DNA of 64,000 nucleotides, from positions 51,591,393 through 51,655,392 of the forward strand of contig CM063501.1 in the NCBI GenBank assembly GCA_032207245.1, given 5' to 3'. The position numbers and the translations under genes are program-made. This DNA comes from Pardosa pseudoannulata (taxonomy: Eukaryota; Arthropoda; Arachnida; Araneae; Lycosidae). Below are positions 1 through 14,879 of the stretch, piece by piece (the first letter of the stretch is position 1; each line of letters starts with the position of its first letter). Under the pieces are notes generated by a model. It searched no databases. It was not told the origin of the DNA and saw only the letters and a program-made list of their open reading frames with translations.

Positions 1-2832
1 TTTCATTATTGTATTAAATATATTGGTAAAGAAATCAAATAAGTCTGGGGGGAAAAATATGGGAAGGGGACCAAAGTAAACAAAATGTTAATTACTTAAG
101 TAATTTTGTGAAAAAATATAGGCATCTTTACACTAACAATTTATGTTTTAGAGATGCATAAACACTTCTACCTGAAGTTAATAATGTACACATATGTAAA
201 TACAATATTTATATTACAATTTATTTATATATTTTGTGTAACAATTCTTATCACATAAAACATCACTTTTTAGATAGCATTTAATTTTGGATTGTGATAA
301 AAGGGAATTATTGGTTCTTGCATTGATGTAAATTAAAGTAAATACAACAGATGCTACACAGATTTATATCTGCTGTCACTAGCATGATGAGATTCTCAAC
401 CTTATGAAAATGAACTCTTGCCAAAAAGCTAAAGTATCAAAATATTAAGTTTCAAGTACAGCAAAAGTAGATTAAATGCATTTAAAATGGGAAAATTTAA
501 AAACTGGACAGTGAAAATGAGTTGCTAAGTACTTTATATAATTCACTGTATATTAGCAATCTACTTTGGAACATAATATAGGAATATAAAAATGTCCATG
601 CTTTAAATTCCCAAAAAACTATTTAAAAGAGCCCAAGTATGTGGTATAATATTCACAGTTAACACAAACCTATCTATACATCAAAAGTTAGAAAAATAAA
701 AGCAATGACTTAAACCTACAAAAAATTATAATAATCCTCTAATACATGCTTTTATCAAAATTAGACAGATGAGGGTCAAAACAGTTAGGTTACTATTATC
801 TTGGTATCAAGTCCTTGTAATTTAATCTCAGTTAAGGCATAAATGCTTTATAAACCATTTGGAATTGCCTTTAAACAGTAGGACCCAATCAAGTTAAACC
901 TCAAATAGCAAGAAGCTGACTATAGTACTACCAACCAATCATTTAAATAATACATAATTAAAATAAAATAATATTATTCCTATTTCATAAAAGAAGGAGA
1001 ATAACTGCCTAATACTAAATCATGCTATAGCATAACAAATATATTTATCAGCATCTAACAGTCCCAGTAGACATGTAATCAAATTAATGATAAAATAAAA
1101 TACTTTTTTATGTAACTGAATGTATTAAAAATTTTTTGAAATTTTTATTCATCTTTCTCCTGTATTATTTGCTGTTGCTACTGAGGAAAGCTAAAGTAGT
1201 TTGATCAAACAGTCAAAATCATACTTAAAACTTCAAATTTCAATATGTAAAGTCGTACTTCAATAGCAAGTGCCTCTTTATGCAGGTTTTACAAATCATA
1301 AATCAGCACTCAATCATTTTTTTTTTTACTTATGAGCCAAAACTTGAGATACAAACATACTTTTAAATCTCAACTATGAATTGAAAAATAGTTCTTTAAA
1401 TTATAGAATATATCATATCAAGCATGTAAAAAACAATTAAAAGAATTTAAATCTTAATAAAATTTATTTGCAAAAGAGTATACCATCTAAGGGAAAAAAT
1501 GTTTATTTCTTATAAAAATTTGTAAATTACTTTACAACAAAATTATCTTTGCATAAAGAATTTTAAACAATTCTTTATGCAGAGATAATTTTGGTTTTGT
1601 TAATAAAAATATTACTTAGTTTGGACCCTTGCACAAAAACTTAGCTAAAACATATATAAAATATACTGTTTAATAACTTCATCATGTGTTTTTCTGTGAG
1701 GGTGAATATGTGCATGGTATTTCTTGCATATTTTTCTTTATTATACATAAAAAAGAAGTATGACCTCAAAACAACACAACATATTGATAATGTGTGAGGA
1801 CAAGTTTAGAACAACAACATGCAAAGATAACTAATACTATATTTCTACTACAATAGAAATGCCAATGGAGGGATGATTGTTAATAACATGTGACAGTAGT
1901 CGGTGAAACCAATTTAACAAATTTCTGTCCAGCAAGATTTTGAAAATCAAAGTTATTATTTTCTTTGATGTTAAATTGAATTTTGTTTCATTATATTCAC
2001 ACTGCCATAGGCATAAAATTGAGAACTTCTGTTTTAGACCATACATTTTTGGTATGTATAAAATTAGCTATTCTTGTGAACAATTATTATAATTTTGATT
2101 AGGTATCATAACTATTAATGACCAATCAAGCTACATCCATTAAAAAATTCCAGAATATTAGAATCTCTAAAAAATAAAACAATCTACAACTATACATGAA
2201 TTTTTGAGGTATAATTTGAGAAAATAGATGGATCTGAATTCTTCCAATTTCAATTTAATTTATCTATATTAGGATACCGGAACAACAATCCTATCTAAAG
2301 AGACTCTACCTCAAAAATTAATAAACAGAACATCTTACTATCTAATACCACTAGGCAACAAATGTATTACTTAGTGTATACCTTTAAAGTAACAAGTTTC
2401 TTCAATGGCACATACAACATATTTAATAGGTGATCAACATGCTTCATATACATGGTGTCAGGCATATAATTTACACTTTTAGATTTAAAAAAAAAGGTAG
2501 CATTTAAATATAATATATAAATCTTTTCCTTACTTTTATAGTTCACTTTAAGAACTTAGCTGCATTGGAAACTTTTAAATTACATTATAAAAATTCATGT
2601 TTTAAAAATTACAAAATGATGTTTTCACCAACAAATATAATAAAATATATTTTACAAATTTACTCATTTTCTTCAGTTAAACAACAATTTAAATATAAAT
2701 ATCTCTAGTTTATACACATAAATTAGACAAATAAATAAATACTAACATAATCTTACAATAATGATATTTTGTAGAATATTAAAATGACGCATGCAAAATT
2801 CAATAAATGATTTTATACAAATGAATATTTCT
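1..2832. other. 3' flank / 3' UTR region of TMEM181
   Basis: AT-rich DNA downstream of the TMEM181 stop. It holds no credible ORF. Several TTTATT (AATAAA on the minus strand) hexamers could be poly(A) signals, but they are so frequent at this composition that I cannot choose one. A strong hairpin at 1539-1592 is listed separately. Confidence 0.5.
1539..1592. repeat. Near-perfect inverted repeat, 24-nt arms, 6-nt loop
   Basis: Arms at 1539-1562 and 1569-1592 are reverse complements with one mismatch (TTTGCAT against ATGCAGA). The intervening loop is TTTAAA-like. It lies about 1.25 kb past the TMEM181 stop codon, so it could be part of that gene's 3' UTR, a foldback MITE, or a small-RNA hairpin. 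Confidence 0.75.
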
Positions 2833-2899
2833 TTAGTCACTCTCTTCTTTATCAGGACTTTTTCTCAGTGGGTTAAGTGGCCGATTCTCGGAATCAGAG
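2833..2899 (-). CDS. TMEM181: TMEM181 exon 13 with stop codon
   Basis: C-terminus SDSENRPLNPLRKSP to KEESD, then TAA at 2833-2835. Acceptor CTTTAG. The EESD end resembles the vertebrate EESDSD tail, which supports this as the true last coding exon. Confidence 0.88.
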
Positions 2900-5800
2900 C
2901 TAAAGTAAAATAAAAGTTTAAATCTTATAATCAAGTACTTTTAATTTTCTTATGTTATGACAGCACTGTCCAACTAGTAGCTCACAGACTGCTTTTGGCC
3001 CCCAAATTAATTTCTGCAGCCCACTAACAAAATCAATTTCCCAACTTTTTAAAAGGCCATTTTTTCCAAGCAATGTTATATTAAAATATGTTACAAATTG
3101 AGATTGATTTAAGAAAATAAATTCATTTAGATTATTGCATTAAATAAATTTTAACTTCCTTTTTTGGTAAGAATGATGCTTACTATCCATTACTGAATGC
3201 TATTAAAAAGTATGTTATTTTATGCCTTATTTCTTTTCATGTTTTACTACATAATATTTACAAAGAATATTTTTCAAATACTGCAATCTAAAAAAGAATT
3301 TGTACTGAAGAAATGTAAATAAATCAAATGAACAAAGGATTATGTGCTGAAGAAATTGAGTTTCTAATGTTGTCTTCTCATCTTCATTCAAAGTTAGCCT
3401 TAATTTTTATAACATGTTATGAGGCCAAAATATTTATTTAATTCCTGAAGCTATTAATAAAGGGCAGACCTAAGAAGAGGTAGTAAAATGGCTTGCCTTA
3501 GATATTTAAAAATATTAGATATTTAAAAATAGTGACTTTGGTAGTAAGTATATTTACCATGGCCTTAAAAAAAGTGAAATAAAAAATTACAAAAATGATA
3601 CTTTTACCAAATACATAAACTTTTCATTCATTCACCTCAGTAAAACGTAGGATTCTTACTTTTACACAGATGTAGTGAAAAAAAAAAAAAAACACATACT
3701 CATTTTCCAGATAAGACAAAAAAAAAATTTAACTCAAACATTGTAAACATTAAAGGCAATCTAAATTCTATGATATTACCTTTTCAAATTCATTTAAGAC
3801 TATTTGACAATGTACTTCATGTTTAAATCAAAGAAAACAACACTTAGTCCTCAAACATAGTTAAAAAGTATTAATCTTTAAGTTCCTTTAATTTTTCACT
3901 ACTACACTTACAATAATAATACTCAGTGGGGCACAACATACTATACATGGAATACATTTACTAAATTCTTTAGTAATTTCCAATGAATTTTTACTACAAT
4001 TATTAATTTTATGTACTTTTACTAAATATTTAAAAGAATTTCTTTTCATTTATTCTTTGTGTAAATAAACTAATAATTAAAAAATTGACTTTTTAATTGT
4101 TACCCATTTTTGCCTTAGAAATGTTTAGAGAAGATAAAGTAACCCATCACTAAGAGATGTTAGACAGCGCTGTGCTAAAAATAAAGATAGTTGTAACCAA
4201 AAGTATGCAACATTTAATTTGTTGCGGAAAGTTTTTTAAAAAACAAGGGCTGAATAAAAATAATAATGAGCTTTGTTATATAAATTTTGAAGTGAAATTT
4301 CTTATAAAATGTTACACTATTTAACATTCACATTCAATATTTAAGATTTACATGAATAGAAAATTCAATTTAATTGCAATTTATAATATAGCAATGTATG
4401 ATATAAAATTATTGCTCATAAAAGCTTTAGCAGCTTTGTTGACTGCAGGTTCTCAAGATCCTTCAAAAGATTTTGAAGAACCTGAACAATTCTTGTGAAC
4501 AATTCAGTCATTCTTACTCAATGTTTTAATGTAAATGTTTTTCTGCTAGATGTTTCGTCACTACTTGAAATTTTCAAAAATAAACTCTCATTTAATATGA
4601 TTAAGGGTAGGAATGATCTTAAAATTAGACACTACAACTGGTGTGTTCACAATGAAATTTAACATAGTCAAAACATTTTAAACCTCATTTGGTTACCTGA
4701 TCCTATTGTTAATACTGTAGATTTGAACATGTCACTGATAACAGATGGCAAGAAGTGCTATATGTCGATAACAAAAAATGTTATAGCTATAAATAAAATA
4801 CTGTTCATTTTGTACGCATTTATAAATGCGTTTTTAATCTCCCTTTTTATAAATCTCATTTCTTCCCACTAGATACATTTATTAAATTTGCAGAATACTG
4901 TATAAAGAGTTATTTTTTCGTGACTAACAGAAAACCTAGTTACTATACACTCAATGTAAAAAGTTTTACTTCTTATGTGTGGTCCTTGCATACATTTCCT
5001 TACTCATATTAGATGAAAAATAAATACAAACATAATTGTCATAATATAATAAAAAGCTTCATATAAAAAATTTTAGCATATATGCACACTCTGAGTAATA
5101 TTTTACATTAGCTTTAATATATGGCAATGCTTAAAAGTTTAAAAAAAAAGATCTGTAAACTAAAGAATGAAAAGTAATACATAACAATGAAAGCAGTACA
5201 AAAATAATATAATAGTGAAAGTTATATAATGGAATAATAATGAAAGCTACATAATGGAATTTTATTTCAGTGAAATCTATGAGATGAAATTTTAACAAGA
5301 TTTATCTAGCTATTTTGGAATGCATAGCAAACAAACAGAGAATTTTATACATATAGATTACAATTAATAATTTTACTACAGTTGGTAAATTGACTCTAAT
5401 AATGCAAATAAGATAATTTTAGCAACTAGGAAATTTACACTATCCTTTGATGCATTGAATTTATAAGAGAATTACACTTTTCATTTATCCTTATCCAATT
5501 TATCAATCTTATTTTAAAAAAGGCCCTTTTGGGCTTTTTTTTGTTTCAGAATATTTTTAATTCAAATTTTAGTTATTACAAAGACACCATAAAGTCTTCA
5601 AGTAAAATAATAATAATAATAAATACCAAAGGTGCACTTAAAAAAATAAACAACTTATGATTTATCCCATTTTTCTTACATACATTAAAGAAAATTAAAG
5701 AACCTATATAAATATTAAATTAGCCAATAAAATGATTAAACAAGGACAGTTTTTCCTGAACTCAAAATATAAATATAACCATATGATGTATTACTTTGGT

Positions 5801-7849
5801 GAATATAACATAATTTAAGATGAAAAAAAATGAAATAAACTATTTGAAACTTACGCATAAATAACTTCTTCATCTGAATCATTAATCATTGATAAAGTTG
5901 GATTGTCTTTCACTCTAGTTTCTATAACAGGAAAACAATGTATAAAACATACCAATTTCGTTAACAAACTAACATATATGAAATATGAAGAATTTTTATA
6001 TTCTAATTTACAAACATATTAGCTGAAGCAACTGGCACTGACCAAGAAAATATTATGTATACATATTTATAAATATACATATGCACACTCATGTATATGC
6101 TTTATATATAAAATATTAAAAACATAATTTTTCAATAACTGTTTGCAATGACATGAAATAATAAATGCAATATTATAGCACCATTTAATTTAACATTCTT
6201 CATGTTTTCTGCTTGAGATAGTGGTGTGAAAAATTAGCAGTTGTCTTCAAATACTATCAAATAACATTGTCAGATGACATAATGCATATTCTGAAGCAGT
6301 GACATTGATATATATTTTAACTTTTTTGGCTATTAAATGATGTTAAGTCAAAGTGTTTATTGACTGGTTTTTCATAATTAGAAAAAAAAGCCAAAATTCA
6401 ATCCAAATTTATACATTTTTAACGCAGATATTGCATGAATTAGTAAAATGTTCTATACACATGAAAATAATTACTCATCTACCTATATGTTTTCAATTGC
6501 TTTATCAAAAAGTAAATAATTTTCAAGAAGTGTTTCAAATAACTAATACAATAACAATTTTATTTGAAATCTTTTGAATTTTGGCAAATTCAAATAAGTT
6601 GCAAATATTTAATAATTTCTTTGAAGCTTTTGTGAACCTTTATTTGTGAGTCATTGAAAATAGTTTAAACCCCATGTTGTAGACTACAAATTATTTATTA
6701 AACTATATTCAGAAATAAATGGTAAGATGTTTCTAAAACCAACCCATTTTTATTTATACCATTTCCATAAATAGGAACTAAAAATTGGATGTAAAATACC
6801 ACACAGTCTGAGATATTTGATCAGAAGTTAAAATGATTTAATCAGCCTTTATAGCTACACACACTTATAGCTTTAACCATAATGCATGCAAATAAATAAT
6901 TTTTTATTTCCATGATTTTTATGAATAGTTAGGAAAAGTCTATGAACAAACAAGAGCAATATGACAGTTTGAAATTTGTTTGCAGTCAAAATTACCACTA
7001 CTATCTTTCTTGTGTTAAAATAAAAATGAAAAGAAAACTACCAATTTCACTTGAAATACCATAAATGCTAACCTCATTATTTTAACTAATTTCATCTAAA
7101 ATAAAACTATTAAAACTGAAAATATTACAACTTAAAATAAAAAATTACAGGATAAATTTTCTTATACAGTGAAGTGAAAAGAACAGCTCAAAGAAGTATT
7201 GGAATGCTTACCAAAGTAGGCTCTTTTAGGGGGTGCATAAACATATGCCATAGTAACAAGATAAAAGTTCAGTAAACTATAGAATGACATAAATTCTGCA
7301 GAACTTCCATAATTTGTAGATAATTCAGCAATAAAATTATCTTGAAGTACAGAGACTCCAAACCTCAAAACTGTTACAGCAATGCTAATTGATAAAACTA
7401 TTATCATCAGAGCTGTTAAGAACTTCAATCGGACATCTGTAAAAGTAACAAATTGCATTTTAACATCAATGGTAGCCTAAAAACAACTCCAAGTAAAACA
7501 AACAATTTTTCAATACAAAATTAAATGGTAAACATTTCTGAAAAAATATCTGGTCTTATTCTTATTTTTTAATTCAAATATTTTAATAAGGCAAACTCAG
7601 AATACATGAATAAAATTTACAAACTATATATCTTTACTTTCAAGTACACACTTGAATAATGTTTAAGGGAATAAAAACTTCAAATTTCAGTAAAATAATT
7701 TTATTTGCCCACTTCACAAAGCTCTAGCATGTACTAGCATGTACTAGCTGAAGCACCCAGCATAACCCAAGCATATATGTGTATTAATATATGCATATAT
7801 ACATATATTTACACATACACACATTGTAAAATTGTGTGTGTAATTGTAT

Positions 7850-7906
<57 letters not shown>

Positions 7907-10900
7907 CAAAAATTTGTTTAAAATTATGAAGTATTAAAAAATGGCATTGGTGTCCTGCTATCTTTTATGAATGTCCTTAACAATATAATAAAACATGATA
8001 GAGTGGACAGTAAAGATTTTAATATGACAGTATATATTGAACCGAATTAAATACAAAACTTTGTATTCAACAAACCGTGCAAATAAAGAACAAATATACA
8101 AACATACAATCACTTTTAAATTTATATAAAAATGTGCAAACACAAAAGTATGACTATTCTTTTTGATTTTTTTAGGAAATAAAAAAGTACACAAGTAAAT
8201 TAGAAAGATTTGTTTAAAATGCAAGAACATTCTGAATAAATTTTAAAAGTACAGAGTTTGATATCATCTTATTAAAATTTCAAAAGAAAAGAAAGTAGAT
8301 AATGATTTTACCAAAGTATGGCATGGATCTCAATTCTGTATAAGCTCTTACGATGAGGTAAAATAAATATACTAAATACACTGCTCCAATGATAAAGAAA
8401 AATATTTTGAAACCCTAGAATATATAAAATACATCATATCATAACATATATTTAGCATATAGTCTACATGTAAATAATAAAATTTCTAATGGAAAAAACA
8501 TACCATAAAATGACCAGTGTCAACTTTATAATTATAAGTAGGATCTCTGAGTTCATTGTACTTTTGCCATGATGCTAATGTAAAAGCTGCAAGCCACAGA
8601 AGTCCAGTTATAATGCATTTTGGAAGATAAAACTTGGTGAATGTTCGCTCATTCTATAGAGACAGAAAACAAAACAATTGGTCTTAAAAAATATTTGCAC
8701 AAGTATATTAATCATAGTCATAAACCTACATAATAATTGAGACACATTTATAGCTCTAATTTAAAATATTTGACTAACAGACTTTTTTTTCAATCTGATT
8801 ATCTCCATTACATTGTAAGGAATTTGAACAATGCAAATGATAATGTTTTATAATTTTAAAAGGCATCAAGAATACATTAGAATGCTCTAAAAATTTATAT
8901 AACAAGTTGTAATAAATTAAAATTTTTGAAAAACTCTGAATGTTACAATATAATAGAGTTTTATAAAATAGTTCAAAATTTTATATGTATGAAATTCTCT
9001 GTACATATTATGTCTGTTTCACTATGCATCCTAAAACGGCTGGTTTAAGCATGATATTTTTATGGTGATCCAAATAAACTCTGAGAAAGCTTTAGACAAA
9101 TCAAATTTATCCAAGATCAAGATCATTATAGAGACAAAATGCTTTTTTGTTGACTATTAAGCCTGATAACCATATAGTAGTGCACCATAGGCCAAGGTCA
9201 TAATAAAGATAGAATGCTTTTTGCTCACCATTCAGCCTGACAACAATATAGCAGTGCACCACAGGATATATTTTTTATTTTATTAACATGCCAAAGTTAT
9301 TAAGTAGCTTAATTATTTTAAATAATATATTTTACCGTTTTTTAACTACATTTCCTTTAGTTGTTTAATTTTTTTTATTTAGCATATTTCTTGCTTTTAA
9401 ATTTCATCTCCACCATTATTTTCCCAGATCAATCTATTTTGTTGCTAAGAATAACAGCAAAATTAAAAGTCTTTAAAAATTCATGACAAAAGCTTAATAT
9501 TTTCATATTTATTATCCAATTTTAGAAATTTCTTTATAAAATTACACTAAATATGTGAATTTAACAGTTGTGGACATTTGAATTGAATTTAACCTCTTCT
9601 AAAGCTAAACTACATTTGATACCATAATTAAAGAAATGGCAATGTATGAACCAAAATGATTTGAAAAAGGCAAACAATTAAGTGATTTAAATCCAATGAA
9701 GAATTAAGGGAATAATGAAGAAAAGATCAAAGATGAATATTAGAGGAAACCTTTTTTATTAATAAACCCCAATAACGCAAATGACACTTGAATAGTTTCC
9801 AAAACTGTATCATCTCTAAAGCAGGCTTTCATGGCATTGAAACAGAGAAAAGGATTAACTTGCCAATACAGAAATATAAAACAAAATGTTGAAAGTTTAA
9901 CCTACAATTTAGACTCTTAGAAATTAGCAACTCTAAATATGAAAAAGTTAGTTTTACTTATCTGTAAGCAAAATTGAAAAATAAAAATGTTTTAACTCCA
10001 GAAATATATAAAAGAATCTCTGCAGCAAACATATGTTTTTATGGCCTGAAAAATTACTTAAAATCCAGTTTTCTCAAACTAAGTACTAAAGTGATTATTT
10101 AAAAATGTTTCATTGGATATGTCCTGACTTATACATCAGAGACTTGGACAGACTTTATATAATGAAAAGACTTTGGGGATTTTTGAGAGAAAGCTATTGT
10201 GCTGTATATTCAGCAGAGTCAAGATAAACAGCTGATAGAAAAGATATAACTTAGAACTTTACAATATCAATAGATAACTTGATATAGTAAAATTTGCCAC
10301 ATTACAGATACTCAAAATGCACTGCTCATCAGGACAGATTACAGAAAGATTGTTGTTGTAAGAAAGTTTTCTGGCAAAGAACATGAAACTAGACTTTGGA
10401 ACAGACCCTCATCAAGATGAATTGGTTGTTTTGAAAAGACCATAATACTCTAAAGGTTAAAAACTGTAAAACAGTCACCAAAAACAAAGGTTTCTGGAGA
10501 AAGCCAAAGCCTGCCCAGAGCTGTCAAGATAATGAAGAAAATAAAAACACTGTAGCTTTGAATAAGAAAAAAATTATGCAAATGAGTCTATCTAAACAAA
10601 GAAAAGCATGAGCATCTTGCAATGTATGTACCTAATTAACCCTTTTCTGCTATTATAATCAATACTTTGAAACATAAAACAAATACTGTTTACAACTTCT
10701 TCTTGAATCATTGATTATTCTAATATTTTAAAGCAATGAAACATTTATTTTTTAACATAAATTTATACTTTTCATGCTAAAATATTTAATAAAATAAATA
10801 GATGTATGCTTGAGTAAAAACTTATAAATGCAATGAATATAAATCCATTTTTATGTACAAAAAAATTATCTTAATAATATATTAGTATGTTTTCCATCGT

Positions 10901-13900
10901 TTTATTTTTTAAAAAATCTAATATAAATACCTGTCTTATGCCATGATATATACAAAGCCAAAAAAGAAGTAGAGCACACAGAAATGTTGCTTGAAATATT
11001 GCATCTAGCATACCAGGAACCCAACTGTTAGCAAGAAATGACAAAGGGAAAAAGGGATCTGAAACATAAATTTAAGCAGTTTTTTAAACTGTGTTCTGAT
11101 CTCTGCAAGTATACATTTCATGGTATTCAAATCAACAAGTATGTGAAACATACAGCCAGCATCCTGATTTTGTATGGCTCATCACAACTTTTCCAAATAT
11201 AATTGAATATGACTCATTAACTTTCTTAGTGAAATTTGGTTTATATTTATTATAACTTACAGTGACACTGTATCTTATACTAGAAAGTGTTATTTTTAAT
11301 TGTAAGTTGTGGCTAGTACCTCTTGTTCTTAACTACATTCTCTTCTGTAATAGCTAGTGGTTGTGACTTACTGTTCATCTGACACATAGACATGTAAATG
11401 TACTGACAAACTTGGGAATTTTCTCTTCTGTATATCATGTTGATATCCAACTAATTGCATTTTATTATAAACAAATTTCATCAAACAAGAGAACTTTATT
11501 CTGAAGACAAAAATCAAAGATATTATAAATTGAGTTTTATTTTCCCTATGACAAATTTCCAAAGCTGACACTATTTGAAAGAACCTATAAATGAAGCTAG
11601 CTTTTTTGGGATAAATCTTGTAAACTCCAAGACCTTGAATTACTAATACACACCTGGACAACATGTGAATTTTAATGCCTGCAGTAGCTTAAATATTGAC
11701 GATCTTGACCCATCCATGAAATAACATTGAAAAATAGGTTTTTAAAAAATATGTTATTTTGGCTTCATATTTTTATACATTTTATGGTAGACATTTATAT
11801 GAAGTAATATAACATTTTAAACCAATCAAATATTCTGATATTCTATATCTTGCTACATAAGCACTCCAACCTGTGTAAAGTTTCTAATTTATAATATGGC
11901 CCATAATCTAGTCAAAGTTGCACATGCCTGGCATACAAGTTCAAATGAGCGACAATAACAAAAAAAAATACACACACACACACATATATATATATATAGC
12001 CAGAATATATTTAAAACTACTTTAAATATGATCCATAACATAACCAAACTATATGTAGCCCATATAGACAAATATTATACATTGTTATAATGAAAACAAT
12101 AGTTTGATTATGTTATACATTCCTTACAATAAATATAGTATAGTTTGATTATGTTATACATTTTTAGAATAAATTATTATCTAAAAATCTCTAAGAGATG
12201 ATCTGAAATATACATATGAATTTTGAAATTTATTATTTACCATTATATAGTACTAACAGAGGTAAAAGCACAGATATCCACTTTTGTTCAATTGACCAGT
12301 CAAAGAAGAAGAAAAATCTCAAGGAATATGTAAACCAGCACTATAAAGAAATATATTTATATATTAAGTGTAACATATGCATAAAATTAATACAAAAAAG
12401 AAGAAATGAAAAAAATACTCACAGTAGTCCCAAATGTCAACAAAATGAAGATACAACGAAACCAGATTTCAATCTTTGTAAAAGATGGGTTATAATTTTT
12501 GAACTAAAAAAAATAATAAAGTATATATAAATAAACAAATGTATTATAACTTTAAAATTAAAAACAGTTTAAGACAGAGTTTTTGAATCTGTGGACTACT
12601 AAGCTATTGATAACGAGGTTCTCAACTTTTTTAATGTCTAAATATTTAATGTTTACAAATATATTTATTACTTTAACAATTATTTATATACTTTACCATA
12701 TCTATAATTTTTATTTAATATTACAACCTCCTCCTCCTTACAGCTATTTCAACATTATTAATTTATAATGTCCAGTCATAACTGATTGTGTCTGTGAATT
12801 TATATAACCAAATGGTTCTAATTGGCATTATACCAGTGAAGCATTCTACTAAAATAATTTGGATTTCCAGATGTCAAGTTCCATAAACTGGATCTTAAGT
12901 AATTCTGTGACATTAAAAGAATCAAATTTCAGAATGCTTATGTGAGCCTGTCATATGTGTTTATCCTTATGTGACCAGGCTTCCATAAACTCTATCCGAA
13001 ATGTACTCCATGACACTATAGGAGTCATAAAGTTCAGATCTACTTGCATAAGTCTTCGATTTTACAAAAGGTAGCTATTAACCTCATAGAACTTATCTGG
13101 AATCACTTGATTCAAATCCTGAGAAAAGCTGGAGAAGCCAATGAAGTGTAACCACTTCAGAACTTACCTCAGAAGAAGGTTATATATACAAAGAAAAGTC
13201 AGTGAAGAGATCCTAGTTGTACAGTAAGAATCTAGTTGCTCACAAGGAAACCTTTGTCCATGTACCATTTTAAATTTTACTCTTCTGTATATAAAACCAG
13301 GTTAAATTTTTATTCTTGTCTTACTGTAATATGTTGTGTGTGACATCCATTAAATGTTTGATGTCTATGTCATTGCCCATTTCTTCTCATCTAGCATTTG
13401 TTTTCACTCTTTTACAAAACATAATTAATAAAAATGCTCTAATAGTATCCAAAGGGATCTTTTTTAGGGATGGTTTTGTCAAAGTGATAAAATTAGTGAC
13501 AAATATTTCTTCAAGTTGATAGATTGGATTAAAAATTTGATAATCTATAATTTTAACATTAAAACTCTATAACAAATGTCAACTGTCAAGCCACATTTTA
13601 ATTGAGAGAGATTTAAAATATAGTTGGCTGCTTCTTTAATGACTTACAAGGAATTATGAAAAATCATTCTTAAGTAAAAATTGCCCTTATACAAAATGTG
13701 TGATAAAATAGCATTTCCCTTTCTACTTTACAGGCATAAGATTATCAATATAATACAGTACTGAGTTTTAAAATGTTATTTTTATTATTATTTTATTTAC
13801 AAAACATTATTTTCAATTATATTTTAAAAAAGAATGCAAATAATACAATAAATTAGGTTTTTTAAAAATCAAAGGTGCTAATTGCTTTATTTTTTGCCTT

Positions 13901-14625
13901 GTTCTTGTTATGCTCTCTTCCAGATTTTCTATATGTGTCATCTTCCCTATTCTACAAGATAATATAGCATAAGAGAACATCTACAGCAGAAGTTGCACTT
14001 GTGTGAGAAAAGGTAGTGTCTCATTTTCTGTGTCTTTGCCACCTTTCATCTGACAATATTTATTTGTTTTTGTTTTTTTCAAATAACATCTCTTTATACT
14101 GGTTGTTAAAAGTATAGTTAACTTTTTTCCCATCAATCTATCATTACATCTCAAGTAATAATATAACCATTGAACTTATCAGCTTATCAGATAAAAGAAA
14201 ATTTATTTAATATTTAAAAAAATGTTTGTTAATCCAAATCTTAAGGAAACTTAAACAGGATATGGTTCAATGTGCACTGAATAAGAAATGGAGGATTTGG
14301 GGGGACAAGAAAGCTGTTCACAGCTTTCCGAGAAAGACTGCAGTGGCCATTTTTAGGGGTCTGACTAGACAGGACTGTTTACAAGACCATCTGTACAGAA
14401 TTAAAATGGTGTATTCACTGTGTTTTGTGTGACTCTGGTCATCCAATGACTTTTGAACATTTAAATAATTATGTTGTACTTTCTCAGTATGAGGGCATTG
14501 TTAAAAAGTATTGGACAGAATGTGGAATGGCTTAGGTGCTAATTATTCAGCATTTGTAAAATAAATATTTTAAAAAAGACATTACTTGAAATTACAATAG
14601 GCATACTGCACTTGACTTTTTTCAT

Positions 14626-14683
<58 letters not shown>

Positions 14684-14817
14684 GTATATATATATACATA
14701 TATATACACAAAGTCATATTATCAGCTAAAGATGAAAGAAAATTTATTTATTATTTTTTAAAAAAACTGTTGCTTGAAATATATATAAAGAATTTTATAT
14801 TACAGTATATATTACAT

Positions 14818-14879
<62 letters not shown>

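Noticed and set aside
7958..8230. Hydrophobic minus-strand ORF between TMEM181 exons 10 and 11
   Set aside because: Intronic; Phe/Ile/Tyr-rich composition is expected from AT-rich DNA and no homology is seen.
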